Source: Lentinus brumalis
Lineage: Eukaryota; Basidiomycota; Agaricomycetes; Polyporales; Polyporaceae
Assembly: GCA_001792895.1 (NCBI GenBank)
Contig: MARA01000093.1
Location: 1 to 39,155 of the forward strand
Reading direction: 5' to 3'
DNA length: 39,155 nt
In this document: positions 20,618 to 33,702 of the stretch, piece by piece
Layout of the letters: each line of letters starts with the position of its first letter
Position numbering within the stretch: position 1 is the stretch's first letter
Program-made: the position numbers and the translations under genes
The notes under the pieces: generated by a model
Database searches by the model: none
Told to the model about the DNA's origin: nothing
What the model saw: only the letters and a program-made list of their open reading frames with translations

Positions 20618-21848
20618 TAGTAAAGTAGCTATGTAAATGATGAATAATCTCAATTCATTTAATATAGAAGTATCTAATAGTATCGGTGAAAATACTAAAA
20701 ATACTAAAGATAATAAACCTAAAGTTATATATAATGAATATGTAGTAATTACTCCAGTATCTAATTTAGCAATATTAATACCAGTTTTAGTTAAAGTATT
20801 ACTTAGACCATAAGGTCCTATAAATTCAATAACTCCTCTATCTAAAACTTTACTTACAAAGTAACCTAATTGTAACCCTCTACCAATAAAGTAATGGTTA
20901 TATATTACATCAAATAAATATTTACCATTTAAGAAAGTATATATTTTTCTAGTTATAGGGCTTTCCATAAAGAATAAATGAGGTGTAAAGTGGTATAAAT
21001 AAACAGCTAAACAGCACCTAATAAAGATAAAATACTTGGGAGTAATTTCACTAATCTATCCATAGAGAATTCAGCTTCCACCATAGTAATATGATTAGGA
21101 TGAATAAATATAGAATTTCCAAAGAAATCTGTACCTATTCCTACAAAAATCACTAAAATATAACCAAAGAAGACTAAATAAAGCTAATACAAATAATGGT
21201 ATTATTACAGCTAAACTAGCTTCATGTGAGTGTAAATAAGATGTTTTAGGTCCATTAGGTTTTGTTAAGAAAACTAATGAAATTAATCTAAATGAATAGA
21301 AAGCAGTTAAACCTGCAGTTAAACTACCTAAAATAAAGGCATATGTACCTTCAAAACTATATTGAGCAAAAGCTAATTCAATAATTAAATCTTTACTATA
21401 GAAACCTGTTAACCAAGGTGTAGCTAATAAAGATAAAGTACCGACTAACATTGCAGTATAGGTAAATGGTAAGAAGTTGATTAAACCTCCTAATCTTCTC
21501 ACATCTTGTTGATCTGAGAAACTATGAATTACAGCACCTGCACCTAAGAATAATAATGCTTTAAAGAAAGCATGATTTACAACATGCATTAAAGCAACAT
21601 TATATTGACTAAGCCCGACAGCCATAACCATATAACCTAATTGACTTATAGTACTGAAAGCAATGATTCTTTTTAAATCATTTTGCACTAATCCACATGT
21701 GGCTGCAAAGAAAGCTGTTGAGGCCCACCAAAGTAATTACTAATAATGCTGTAGAACTATATTCTAATATTGGTGAACTTCTCACTAATAAATATAATCC
21801 AGCAGTAACTAGTGTAGCAGCATGAATTAAAGCTGAAACTGGTGTAGG
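19793..21848 (-). CDS. nad5: nad5 last exon with a long C-terminal extension
   Basis: NADH dehydrogenase subunit 5 is a proton-pumping antiporter-like subunit of complex I in the inner membrane. This exon starts at [11 protein letters not shown], carries [26 protein letters not shown] and [12 protein letters not shown], and continues to the usual end of Nad5 near [13 protein letters not shown] and the last membrane segment at [15 protein letters not shown]. The frame does not stop there but runs about 275 codons further. Apparent frameshifts near 21730, 21165 and 21000 break the exon; this part is covered only once in good quality, and each break lies at a position where conserved Nad5 sequence resumes in another frame, so I treat them as errors. 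The preceding exon is 22943-23137; the 5' exons of nad5 are not in the window. Confidence 0.88.
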
Positions 21849-22942
21849 CAAATATTTATATCCATATCTAGACGATTAAACGGTTTAGATGGATAATGCA
21901 CCACGATACGTGTACATAATAAATATTTGGACTTTTTTTCCTTTATCACTTAAGGGTTCACGTAAAGTCTCTGAGAATTCTATATCTAATATCTATAAAG
22001 GAGAGATTATTCTTTAGATGAAAATTGTATAGATTTTCTGCTGGTTATTCATTGAATCATATTTAGATTTTTACTTATTATTAAAAACTAAGTACTTAAA
22101 TCATTAGAAACTTCCAGCATATAGTGAACTATTTAATGTTTTTTAATAACATAAGGAAGGCTCTACTATTATATTATATATTTATTTTTTGTTAGATTAT
22201 TATTTTTTATATTATTTACTATCGTAAGAAAGATTTAATTTATATAGCATTGAAGAAATAAAATAAGGTTTTACTAAAGATATTAGTGTATCAATATTAT
22301 TAGATTTACTACTAAATCTTATTCTCCAACATACTTCTTGTTTGATTTAATTCTACGTTGAGCCGTACAGAAAATTAAATTTCAATGTTAGTACCGAAAT
22401 TAATAATTCTACTTCCGAGAAGGTAAAATTATCTGTACAAATACAAACTGTTTAGAATGATTATCCAATAACCACCCTTAACCAATGAGCTAAACCTATA
22501 GGTGTAAGTATTCACCTATATTAAGAGGTACTATTTTTATAAATTTTTTAAATTTGGTAGACCAAATATACCATTCTCTATGTAATAGTGTTAATTCAAC
22601 CAATGATTTACTACTAAAGGCATATTGAGTTGGAATTTTTCCTGTTTAGGATTAGGCCAAGGTCGAATAGGAGTATTGGTACAAATAGGAGAAATTTCTT
22701 TCCATAAATAAAAAGCATAATCATAATGTTTTAATGTCATAGCATAATGAGCATTACCTTTCATATTGCCATTTTTGTCTTTAGTGTAAATCTTAAATGA
22801 CCATCTCCGAGTAAATCCCTATCATAGGTTCTATTATTTTAGAACTTAAAGGTATTATCGAACAAATCGTTATTTCAAACATTGTGTTAGAAAAATGAGT
22901 AAACAATAAAATAAAAATAATAATATTAATAATATGTAATTT
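21849..22942 (-). other. nad5 group I intron between SMEG and PTPV codons
   Basis: The 5' exon ends GAAGGT (U) and the intron ends in G at 21849, just before CCTACACCAGTT. The 3' part has core strings AACCAGCAGAAA (about 22040) and CTCAGAGACTTTACGTGA (about 21966), followed by AAAGTCCAAA. Length is about 1.1 kb, with an ORF remnant in its 5' two-thirds. Confidence 0.8.
22220..22900 (-). pseudogene. broken LAGLIDADG_2-type endonuclease in the nad5 intron
   Basis: Discontinuous similarity to the single-chain LAGLIDADG_2 family can be read across shifting frames: LLGDGHLRFTLKDKNGN, then HYAMTLKHYDYAFYLWKEIS, LTPIGLAHWL, a region like FVFVQI where CTDNFT is usual, then CTAQRRIKSNKKYVGE, and finally the C-terminus SLVKPYFISSMLYKLN. 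The second motif region, normally WxMDDG, is damaged (HWLRVVIG then stop). There are at least four breaks in about 650 nt, more than elsewhere in the single-copy part, so real decay plus sequencing error is likely. Confidence 0.65.
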
Positions 22943-23137
22943 ACCTTCCATACTTCCTGGTAACCAACTAGTAATGGAATTTGTGCAGATTTAGCCATAG
23001 CTCCACTTAATAATAAGATACCAAATAATATCGATAGCTGTACTATTCATAAATGGTGCTAAACTAAATAATGTTGAATAATTTAAAGAACCTAATAAAG
23101 CAATTAAAGCAAAGAATCCTATACTTAGGCCCATATC
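22943..23137 (-). CDS. nad5: nad5 internal exon
   Basis: Codes DMGLSIGFFALIALLGSLNY, then STLFSLAPFMNSTAID, GAMAKSAQIP and LPGSMEG, matching the middle of Nad5 just after the conserved NRVGD motif. Two small indels disturb it (near 23030 and 22975). It begins directly after the G that ends the upstream intron, so the reading frame needs an upstream nad5 exon that is not here: what lies upstream is cox1. Confidence 0.85.
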
Positions 23138-24425
23138 CATGGCAGTCAAATTTATCATGCAATTAAATTTTTGTTATTTCTTTTTGTTCATTCTATCTTT
23201 GATTATTTGAATTTGAGCTATTCCTATAGGGCTTAGATGTTTACCTTCACCGACTATAGTAGCAATTTCACAAAAATCTTGATAATCTAATTGTTTGATC
23301 CCTTAATTGAATAGGCTTTAAAAATAGAATAATTTTATTATTTATGTCTGCAAATTTACCCACTTTAAAAACGAAAGCACTTTCACTGTGAGAATAAACG
23401 GATCCACAGTTCAAATATTTAGCAATTAATTCTAATAATTTTTTGTCTCTATGATGTTGCGAAATTTTAAATATTAATTGAACAATTTGCCCTATTTTAT
23501 TATTATTAGATTTTGAAATATTAACTAAAAAGCAACCTTCAGCACTTGAAAATCCTGCAATCCAATTAGGATTTGGAATTTCAGTACATTTAATAATCGG
23601 GCGAGGCACTGGTTTATAATTTATAAATTCAGCTTTTTGCAAATCAGATAGACCTAAGTTCAATGAGGCTCTAATATTAATAATTTGCAGTAGTCCTACG
23701 TCAGTCAAGTGAACCTTAGTGTTAATAAGATTTACAATTTGTTTAAATAATTCAAAATCCGCAGCTTTTTGAGAAAGTAAAGGAAATTTTACAAAGTGTG
23801 GAATTATAAAATTTGTTAAATCTTGAAGTGAATTTACTCTAAAGCTTCCTTCGCTTCGATTATTTTTGCTAACGATGCTTCCGCAGGTAAAAAATTCTTG
23901 CAATTGTAATAATAATTTCATGTCCCTAGAATGTAAAGAGATTTGAAAACTCGGTTTTACGACCCATCTAACACTTCCTTTTATCCGTTTATCTATAGAT
24001 ATAGATACACTGAAAGAAGCTTCACCGTCGCAAAAACCAGTAACAAACCATGGATCTAACTTAGTAGATTGAACTTGCGCAAGGGCGCTGGTACAAAAAT
24101 TTGTTTTATTTAATTGTTTAGAAAGGACTTTGATTTGATAGTTTCTTTCGAAACCCATTAGAGTATACCTTAAGAACGAATTACTTAATAAATAATTGCT
24201 CCAACTACCGTCTACTCGTTGCTCTTTTACAGTACTATTTAATAATACTGATTTAGATCCGCGATAACCCATTTCGTTTTCAGTCATCTTATGACTTGTT
24301 ACCATACCCAGGTAATTATTCTGGCCACTGATAGCCTTTCGACTATAGCTTGGTATCATAAGCTTTAGGGCGTCCCCGGAGTTTGATAGTTTAACCCACA
24401 TTAATGTTTTCCCAAAACATTTAGC
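23138..24425 (-). other. group I intron joining cox1 exon 6 to a nad5 exon (chimeric)
   Basis: The 5' boundary follows cox1 codons Y-P-P, after coding position 393, with U at the splice site. The core CAAACTCCGGGGACGCCC (about 24375) and the segment after it are typical of introns that host I-OnuI-type endonucleases. The 3' boundary is a G at 23138, followed by an internal nad5 exon. One intron therefore has exons of two different genes on its two sides. Confidence 0.75.
23174..24425 (-). CDS. I-OnuI-like LAGLIDADG endonuclease in the cox1/nad5 chimeric intron
   Basis: The frame is continuous from cox1 exon 6 (YPP, then AKCFGKTLMWVKLSNSGD) through the intron core (AISGQNNYLGMV, VKEQRVDGSW) into a two-motif LAGLIDADG protein: WFVTGFCDGEASF and WIAGFSSAEGCF, both keeping the catalytic Glu. 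Spacing and the region GFERNYQIKVLS resemble I-OnuI/I-LtrI-type proteins. A one-base loss near 23325 shifts the frame; the conserved C-terminus (LDYQDFCEIATIVGEGKHLS to RMNKKK, TAA at 23174) continues beyond it. It is probably active as an endonuclease. Confidence 0.85.
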
Positions 24426-24435
24426 AGGTGGATAA
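24426..24435 (-). CDS. cox1: cox1 exon 6, a 10-nt exon
   Basis: TTATCCACCT completes the Val codon of exon 5 and adds Tyr-Pro-Pro, giving GTGWTV-YPP as in all Cox1 proteins. It is preceded by the intron 5 terminal G (24436) and ends in U. The following Cox1 sequence (LSSIQ type) is absent. Confidence 0.8.
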
Positions 24436-24572
24436 CAAATATGTTGGTAATCTCATGAATCAAAGATTCACTATCATTACTCTCTTTAGTTCTCACTAAA
24501 GATCGGACTATTTCTTCATTCTTCCCATTAATAATAATAATTTGTCAGACATAACATAGATAGAAAATAAAA

Positions 24573-25399
24573 TTACTTTTTCGGCTTTAATGTATTTGTA
24601 TTAACATTATTAAATCTAAACTTTTCTCTAATTTGATTAAGTTTAGAAAAATCACCTTTAAATTTTACAAATGATCTAGCTCAAACTCTAAATTCAAAAG
24701 ATTTTAACCCTTTCAAATTATTATTAAAATATTTAATTATATTCGAAATAGCTCTAGAGTTTTTCGTCTCTATCTTAAAATTTGAATTTTTAATATTAAA
24801 GTTTATGCCTAGAATACAACCTATAGCAGCATAAACTATTAACGGCATATTCTTTTTATATAATTTAAAACTATGAAGTATCTTATCTTCTGAAATCTCT
24901 TCGAGCTGGAAAAAACCTTTAGCCTCTGTAAAGCCAATTAACCATGGTTTGGTTATAACTTTTTGGGCTTCCGCAGTATCTAATACTTTGGTATTTATGT
25001 TATTTCAAACTGGAGAATTTATAACTTTAAAGGGTTCTTCTTTAACTAAATTAGATAATTTTGCATCTTTTTCTTCATTAGTTAATTCGGTGTTTTTTAA
25101 TAAGTTATAAGCCTTCCGAAATTTTAAAAAGTAATAATACTTATCAGTTAATAATGGATAATTTTCAAAAATAGGAAATATGATATCATTTAATTTTTTG
25201 CTATCTCTTATGATATAAGTACAATAATTAGAATCATCTTTAACCGTACCTACACCTAATCTCTTTTTAATAAAATATAATAATCTTATGTTATAAGATT
25301 GAAGGGATAACTTAAAAACTAATAACCATTTTTCATTTTGCTTTTCTTTGAAAAGTTCCAGCGGCATCAGTAAAACCTTGTAGCCACATAAAAAATATA

Positions 25400-25400
<1 letters not shown>
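24573..25400 (-). CDS. catalytically altered LAGLIDADG domain in cox1 intron 5
   Basis: Two LAGLIDADG helices can be read: MWLQGFTDAAGTF and, about 150 residues later, WLIGFTEAKGFF. The position that is normally Asp or Glu in the active site is Ala in the first and Lys in the second, so DNA cleavage is unlikely; a maturase role is possible. The C-terminus reads FEFRVWARSFVKFKGDFSKL, with W encoded by TGA, and a second in-frame TGA lies near 25002 (INSPV-W-NNIN); both support the mold mitochondrial code. One indel near 25360 shifts the frame just after the first motif. Confidence 0.8.
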
Positions 25401-28362
<2,962 letters not shown>

Positions 28363-28367
28363 GCCAT
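28363..28367 (-). CDS. cox1: cox1 exon 4 micro-exon, copy 3
   Basis: ATGGC between the terminal G of intron 3 (28368) and intron 4; same as copies 1 and 2. This copy is the one continuous with exon 5. Confidence 0.75.
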
Positions 28368-28661
28368 CACGGCTGTTATATTTAAAGGCTCTTTATCCTT
28401 TATTTCCACTTTTCACAAAGTGGGTCAGACTATGTCATCAATGAATACAACTGTATATCATTGTCGGGTTTTCGTGGAAAGATTATTGTTAGCATAACTC
28501 ACTTTCTAGTCGTTGAACGTTTTTAATTCTTTATCTAAATACTAAAATTTTAGATAGTAATATGCTGAATTAAACTTCGCTGCAATTTTTCTTATTTTAA
28601 GAGGGAATAAGACTTTATTGCAATTTACCCAATGCTAAATATAGGATTACTATATTTAGGA

Positions 28662-29633
28662 CTACTGTACTTTTTTTAAATAAACTAAATGATCCCAATT
28701 AAAGACTTCTCGTTTTCTATTCATATTGGACTTAATATTTTTAATTAATAATTTACCATCTTCACTTAAATGTTTTTTATCTACTATTAATTGATATACC
28801 TTATACCAATCTTCATAATCGTTTCGTTTAGCAGTTAATAAAGGATAATTATTAAAATATTGAATAAGAAGATTTAATCTTTCTAAACTAGTAACTTCTA
28901 CTATCCAATAAAATTTATCTAGATGTTTTGATTCTCTTAAATCGGTATTAAAACCAAAAAAAGAGTGTAATTCTAACATTATAGGTTTATAAGATTCATT
29001 ATTATGAGGTCCTATATCTTTACGTTGTTCTAAGGCAAATTTAACTTCTATTCTTTCTTTTGTTAAGACTTTATTAGTTTTTTCATCTAACCTTTTTTCA
29101 GTATAACGTACTTTAAACCCTCCATCAGCATCAATAAAACCAGCTAGCCAACCATTACTATTTAAAGAACTAGTATCTACTGAATTAATTGAAATACTAT
29201 AATGATATCTGTCGTTTAACCATACTATTAATTCATTAAATTTAATAATTTTAGGTGTCCGAAAATAACCATTTATTAATGTTATAAAATTTAGTAAATC
29301 TTCATGTTTACTAACTGTCCAAACTATAGCATTTTCTTTATGTTTAAAGCGTAATCTACCTCCAAACATTTCAACTAATTTATTAATTAACGGTAAATCC
29401 TTATTAACAAAAGTTATAGCTATGTAAGGATAACTTATTTTACCATTTTCATTTACTAACTTAGATAAACTAATATGGCCATCGCCTTCCACTAGACCAG
29501 CTAAGTATGGGCCTAAAGTAGGTTGAGTTTTATTTTCTTTAAAGGCAGAAAAATTAGAAGATAAATTAAATTTATTGTTATTAGTTTCAATAGAATAAAA
29601 ACAAGGCATTTGTTTATTAAAAAGATTTAAGTA
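28662..29633 (-). CDS. LAGLIDADG endonuclease, cox1 intron 3, copy 3
   Basis: Intact and identical in protein sequence to the copy at 8254-9225. The enclosing intron spans 28368-29633. Confidence 0.92.
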   Translation of the reverse strand, partial: YLNLFNKQMPCFYSIETNNNKFNLSSNFSAFKENKTQPTLGPYLAGLVEGDGHISLSKLVNENGKISYPYIAITFVNKDLPLINKLVEMFGGRLRFKHKENAIVWTVSKHEDLLNFITLINGYFRTPKIIKFNELIVWLNDRYHYSISINSVDTSSLNSNGWLAGFIDADGGFKVRYTEKRLDEKTNKVLTKERIEVKFALEQRKDIGPHNNESYKPIMLELHSFFGFNTDLRESKHLDKFYWIVEVTSLERLNLLIQYFNNYPLLTAKRNDYEDWYKVYQLIVDKKHLSEDGKLLIKNIKSNMNRKREVFNWDHLVYLKKVQ

Positions 29634-29669
29634 ATCTGGTGCACCCACTTGAACTGGTAATAAATAGTT
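29634..29669 (-). CDS. cox1: cox1 exon 3, copy 3
   Basis: NYLLPVQVGAPD, same as the other copies. Confidence 0.9.
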
Positions 29670-29959
29670 CAATATTTCATAATCTTTCAAATATGTTTGG
29701 ACTATATCTTCAGGTTATTTAAAAATAACCGCGTCACGTGTAGTCTCTGAGGATCCTACATCATTCCAATTACTGTTTGATTTGGTTTCCTGCGGATTAC
29801 CTATTTATTATTCATATTAATATTTAAGAGTACTGTACGCTTATTATTCCTATGATGAAATTGTAGTTTTCAATGACTTCTATAATATGACTTTAAGGCT
29901 TTCCCGCATACAGTGACGTAATAAGATGTACTTCACAGTACATCACGGCAACTTTTTTT

Positions 29960-30951
29960 TTATGGTTTACTTAAATAACAGTTATTCAAATGATCCCAAG
30001 TATAAGTAGTACGAGTACTATTAAAATTTTTTCTTATTTTAATAGCTTCTTCTAAATAAAGAGTAGTTAAAGAATGAGTTTGTTGTAAATTGAAAATATG
30101 TAGCCAATCTAGATAATCTAAATATTTAGAAGATATTAAAGGATATTTATTAAAATATTCTATCAATTTTAATTGACTATTTTTATTATGAGCCATAACA
30201 ATATAACTATAAAAATGTCGATCTTTAATAGATTTCTACTATATACGCTAACTGCTAAATATTCTGATAATATAGACATAATTTTATAGTAACTGACTTT
30301 ATTTTCTTCAGATTCTGATCTATGATAGTTTTGTCTTATTTCTAGTCTAAAAAATAATTGAACTCTTGTTAAGTTTTTATTTGATCTAAGATGAATATTT
30401 ATAGAAAAATTTCCATCTGCATCAGTAAATCCCGATAACCAGGCATTACTATCTATATTAGAATTATCTAAAGGTTTAATTTCTAACGGTTTAATTTTAG
30501 ATAAAATAGATTTAGTAGAAGGTAATTTACTTTCTTTATTTTTTAAGATATAGTTATTATACCAATGAATAGCTCTATGTAATGCTTCTATTTTAGGAGT
30601 TCGCATATAACCATTTATAATACTAATAATAGTATATACGCTAACTATATCTTGTATTTGCCATAAGACATAACCTCGATTTTGTTTTAAATAAACTGTT
30701 CCGCATTGAGTTAATTTTTGTAAATATTCTGCAACCGGCAGATCCGCTTTTTTAAAAACAATAATAATCATTGGCCGATATTTTTTGGCTGTTGATTGTT
30801 TATCATGTATGGCAAAAGTACCATCTCCTTCTATTAAACCCGCTAAATATGGACCTAAATTAAAATTTACTTTTTCCACATTTTTATGACTCATTGTATA
30901 CTTTTTGAGATTGTATTTGAATTTGTTTTCGTAATTTTTTATTTTTATGTT
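29960..30951 (-). CDS. LAGLIDADG endonuclease, cox1 intron 2, copy 3 (one frameshift)
   Basis: The C-terminus is correct here (WDHLNNCYLSKP), but four bases are missing near 30229 (SRN-RIIKD region), splitting the protein in two. The enclosing intron spans 29670-30951. Confidence 0.88.
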
Positions 30952-30979
30952 ACCAAAACCTCCAACTAATGCTGGCATA
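30952..30979 (-). CDS. cox1: cox1 exon 2, copy 3
   Basis: MPALVGGFG with the same splice-site bases as copy 1. Confidence 0.88.
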
Positions 30980-31327
30980 CATTTCTCCTAATATTTCTAA
31001 TAGGTTTGGACTATATCTTTATCCATCTTTCCTACTCTGGGTGGATGTTTTAATGGATATCTCACGTGTAGTCTCTGAGGATCCTACTGTTAATAAAGAT
31101 AGAATTTAGTGTTTCACTTTTCTTCTATCACATATTAATTTGGTTTCCTGCTGATTGCCCAATTTATATTATGTTACTTTGTCCTACCTTTAAGTAGGGT
31201 TAGTTAATATAACTCTAAGGGTGTTCCAGCATATAGTGAAAAGAAAGATTTATATTTCTATAAATCCCGGCCATGCCTGTATTTATAGTAAAATTATTAA
31301 TAAAAAAAAAGTCCTGTAACCCTTGGT

Positions 31328-32370
31328 CTAATTTAAATGAGTAAATTTCCACTGTTTACGATATAATCCTTTATAACTACCTTCCTCTATACCACCCTCT
31401 GACGCGGCTAACGAATAAGGAATTATATATTTTCTAATAGTACTTCTATCGCCTTTCAAGTGTCTAGATAATCCACCTATACTTGAAAAAGTACGATTTA
31501 ATTTAGGATTATTCATATTTTCAGCATAAATTTTTTTACTTTTAGGTTGATTGGGCTTATATTCATATCTTACTTCTTCTATTAATGAAATTAAATCTTC
31601 AGTGTTTAATAAAGATTCATAAGGAAATTCTGATACAATATCAAGAGAAAATAAAAATCTATTTAAATATAAATTTCCATCTATTAAACAATTTTTTAAA
31701 GATACATTATGTACACCAATATTTTTATATAGCCACTCTTTAGAGTCTGAGATAAAAATAAGTGATTTAGTATTAGTGTCATATAAATATATGACTGTTC
31801 CACGTAAATTTCTAAGTCTATCTCTTGCTTCTTTAGACATAGGTTGATGATAACCATTATAACCCCCGCTACTAATTCAACATTAAGTATAGGAGAAAGA
31901 GAATCAATATAATATTGTTCCAATTCAATTATTTGCTCCCAAGTAGAATTAGGTTCTAAAATAAAAAGAGTCAATTTGACATTACTAAACCCATATTTAT
32001 TAAAATATCTTATTACTTTTCTATCAGCTTTAGCTAATATAGAAGGCATAAAATAAGAACAAACTCTACTATAAAGATTAATTGAACTACCGACATAAGC
32101 ACAGTCTTTTTCTACCTCAAAGAGATATACACCTTTAGAACCCTTAGCAACATCAGCTATTTTAAAACGATTATTATAAGGATCTAAAATTTCAAATTTT
32201 TTATGAGGATGGTTAATACCTTTTTTTTTTGGTTTAAATGAAATTGACAATTTTTATTAATAGAACTTTTTCTCAATTCATTTTTATGACGGTGTATATA
32301 TATTTCATTATTTATTTTTCCATTAAAAAAAGTTAAGTTTTTTATTAATTCTTTATTATAAATAAATTTA
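31328..32370 (-). CDS. GIY-YIG endonuclease, cox1 intron 1, copy 3 (frame broken)
   Basis: Same gene as at 5512-6556. Indels at the A/T run near 32225 and the GGGG run near 31865 break the frame. The enclosing intron spans 30980-32370. Confidence 0.86.
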
Positions 32371-32579
32371 ACCATAAAGAAGATCATTATAAAGGCATGT
32401 GCAGTAATGATCACATTAAATAATTGATGGTCTCCTTGTAATATTTGCACACCTGGTGCAGATAATTCTAATCTAATTAAAACAGAAAATGCGGTACCGA
32501 TCATACCGGCAAATACTGCAAAAATTAAATAAAGAGTACCAATCTCTTTAGCGTTGGTAGAAGATAGCCAAGAATTCAT
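32371..32579 (-). CDS. cox1: cox1 exon 1, copy 3
   Basis: ATG at 32579, protein identical to copies 1 and 2. Confidence 0.92.
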
Positions 32580-32688
32580 ATTAAATTTATTGTTAATAAT
32601 ACTGAGTATTATCACTTAACTATCTTCTCTTCTTATTAGCTCTGTTTAACCAATAGATTTTATTAAACTAAATATCTATCTGTATGTA

Positions 32689-32759
32689 TGATCTCTATCA
32701 GGTTCGAACTGATATTAGCTTCGTGAAGGGAAGCCGTACTACCATTATACTAAAAGACC
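32689..32759 (-). tRNA. trnE(uuc): tRNA-Glu (UUC), copy 3
   Basis: Same as 5123-5193. Confidence 0.92.
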
Positions 32760-32824
32760 TTTTATATTACTTATATTCCTGCCTATACAACTAGAACAGG
32801 GAATGATAGATAAAATTTTAATAA

Positions 32825-32897
32825 TAGCGAATATTGGAATTGAACCTAATTCTAACAGGTCATGAGGCTGTTGTGCTAACCTTTACACTATTTCGCT
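32825..32897 (-). tRNA. trnM(cau): tRNA-Met (CAU), copy 3
   Basis: Same as 4985-5057. Confidence 0.85.
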
Positions 32898-32927
32898 TAT
32901 AAATTTTTAACACTATCTGTGAAACAA

Positions 32928-33011
32928 TACGAACAAAGAGACTCGAACTCTTAAGGAATTACTTCCACTCCTGCTTAAGAGGAGATTGTTTACCAATTTC
33001 AACATGTTCGT
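32928..33011 (-). tRNA. trnL(uaa): tRNA-Leu (UAA), copy 3
   Basis: Same as 4871-4954. Confidence 0.92.
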
Positions 33012-33272
33012 TACTAATTATTATAAATACACTCTCTTTTAAAAAAAATTTTTTCTGTGTAAAGAGGTATTAAACACTAAAAAAAAGAGATATAATACTT
33101 AAGAATTATTAATTAATAATTAGATTACAGTTAAATTTTATAATCCTTCATGCCCCTAGATATAGCGGAAAGGTCGCTGATAATTGAAGACATGTGATAC
33201 TATTTTATTTTACAACTAGCCAAGGCTCTATAAATATAAACTAAAATCGTTAATCAATCTTTTTTTCTTTAA

Positions 33273-33344
33273 AACATCTTAATGGAATTGAACCATTATT
33301 AAAAATTTCGAAGATTTTTGTTTTAACCATTAAACTAAAGATGT
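33273..33344 (-). tRNA. trnR(ucg): tRNA-Arg (UCG), copy 3
   Basis: Same as 4537-4608. Confidence 0.85.
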
Positions 33345-33385
33345 TTTATTTTACCTTGGCTAGCATTAAGACCAGCGGATAGTTT

Positions 33386-33462
33386 TACGAGTAAAGAGAC
33401 TTGAACTCTTAAAAATTATGAATTCCTAAGATTCACTCGGCTACCAATTTCGACATACTCGC
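33386..33462 (-). tRNA. trnL(uag): tRNA-Leu (UAG), copy 3
   Basis: Same as 4420-4496. Confidence 0.9.
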
Positions 33463-33592
33463 TATACTTTAACACTCTTTTAATTTATTTTATCTTTGCC
33501 CCTAGCCAATAGGTAGTGGTAAATAAAAAGATATCTAATGAATAAAAAAATAAAAATTATACACCTCCAACTTCCAACGGGAGAGCATAAAT

Positions 33593-33666
33593 TAAGAGGT
33601 GGGGGATTCGAACTCCCGGTCAATAATGTGTAAGATTACTGCTTTAACCAACTAAGCTAACCCCTT
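33593..33666 (-). tRNA. trnV(uac): tRNA-Val (UAC), copy 3
   Basis: Complete acceptor stem, as in copy 2. Confidence 0.9.
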
Positions 33667-33702
33667 AAAAAAAATAGAGAGTGGAGGGGGTTACAATTTA
33701 TT

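Larger units (their letters stand above)
9937..21391. repeat. direct repeat of about 11.4 kb, first copy
   Basis: This segment recurs in the same orientation at about 27816-39155. The domain V positions (16651 and 34538), tRNA-Glu and the intron 3 ORF starts all give an offset of 17,886-17,887 nt. Confidence 0.93.

Noticed and set aside
22455..22510. tRNA-Pro-like sequence on the - strand (TTTAGCTCATTGGTTAAGG, then a TGG loop)
   Set aside because: No matching acceptor or T arm; the same bases encode the LTPIGLAHWL motif of the LAGLIDADG_2 remnant.
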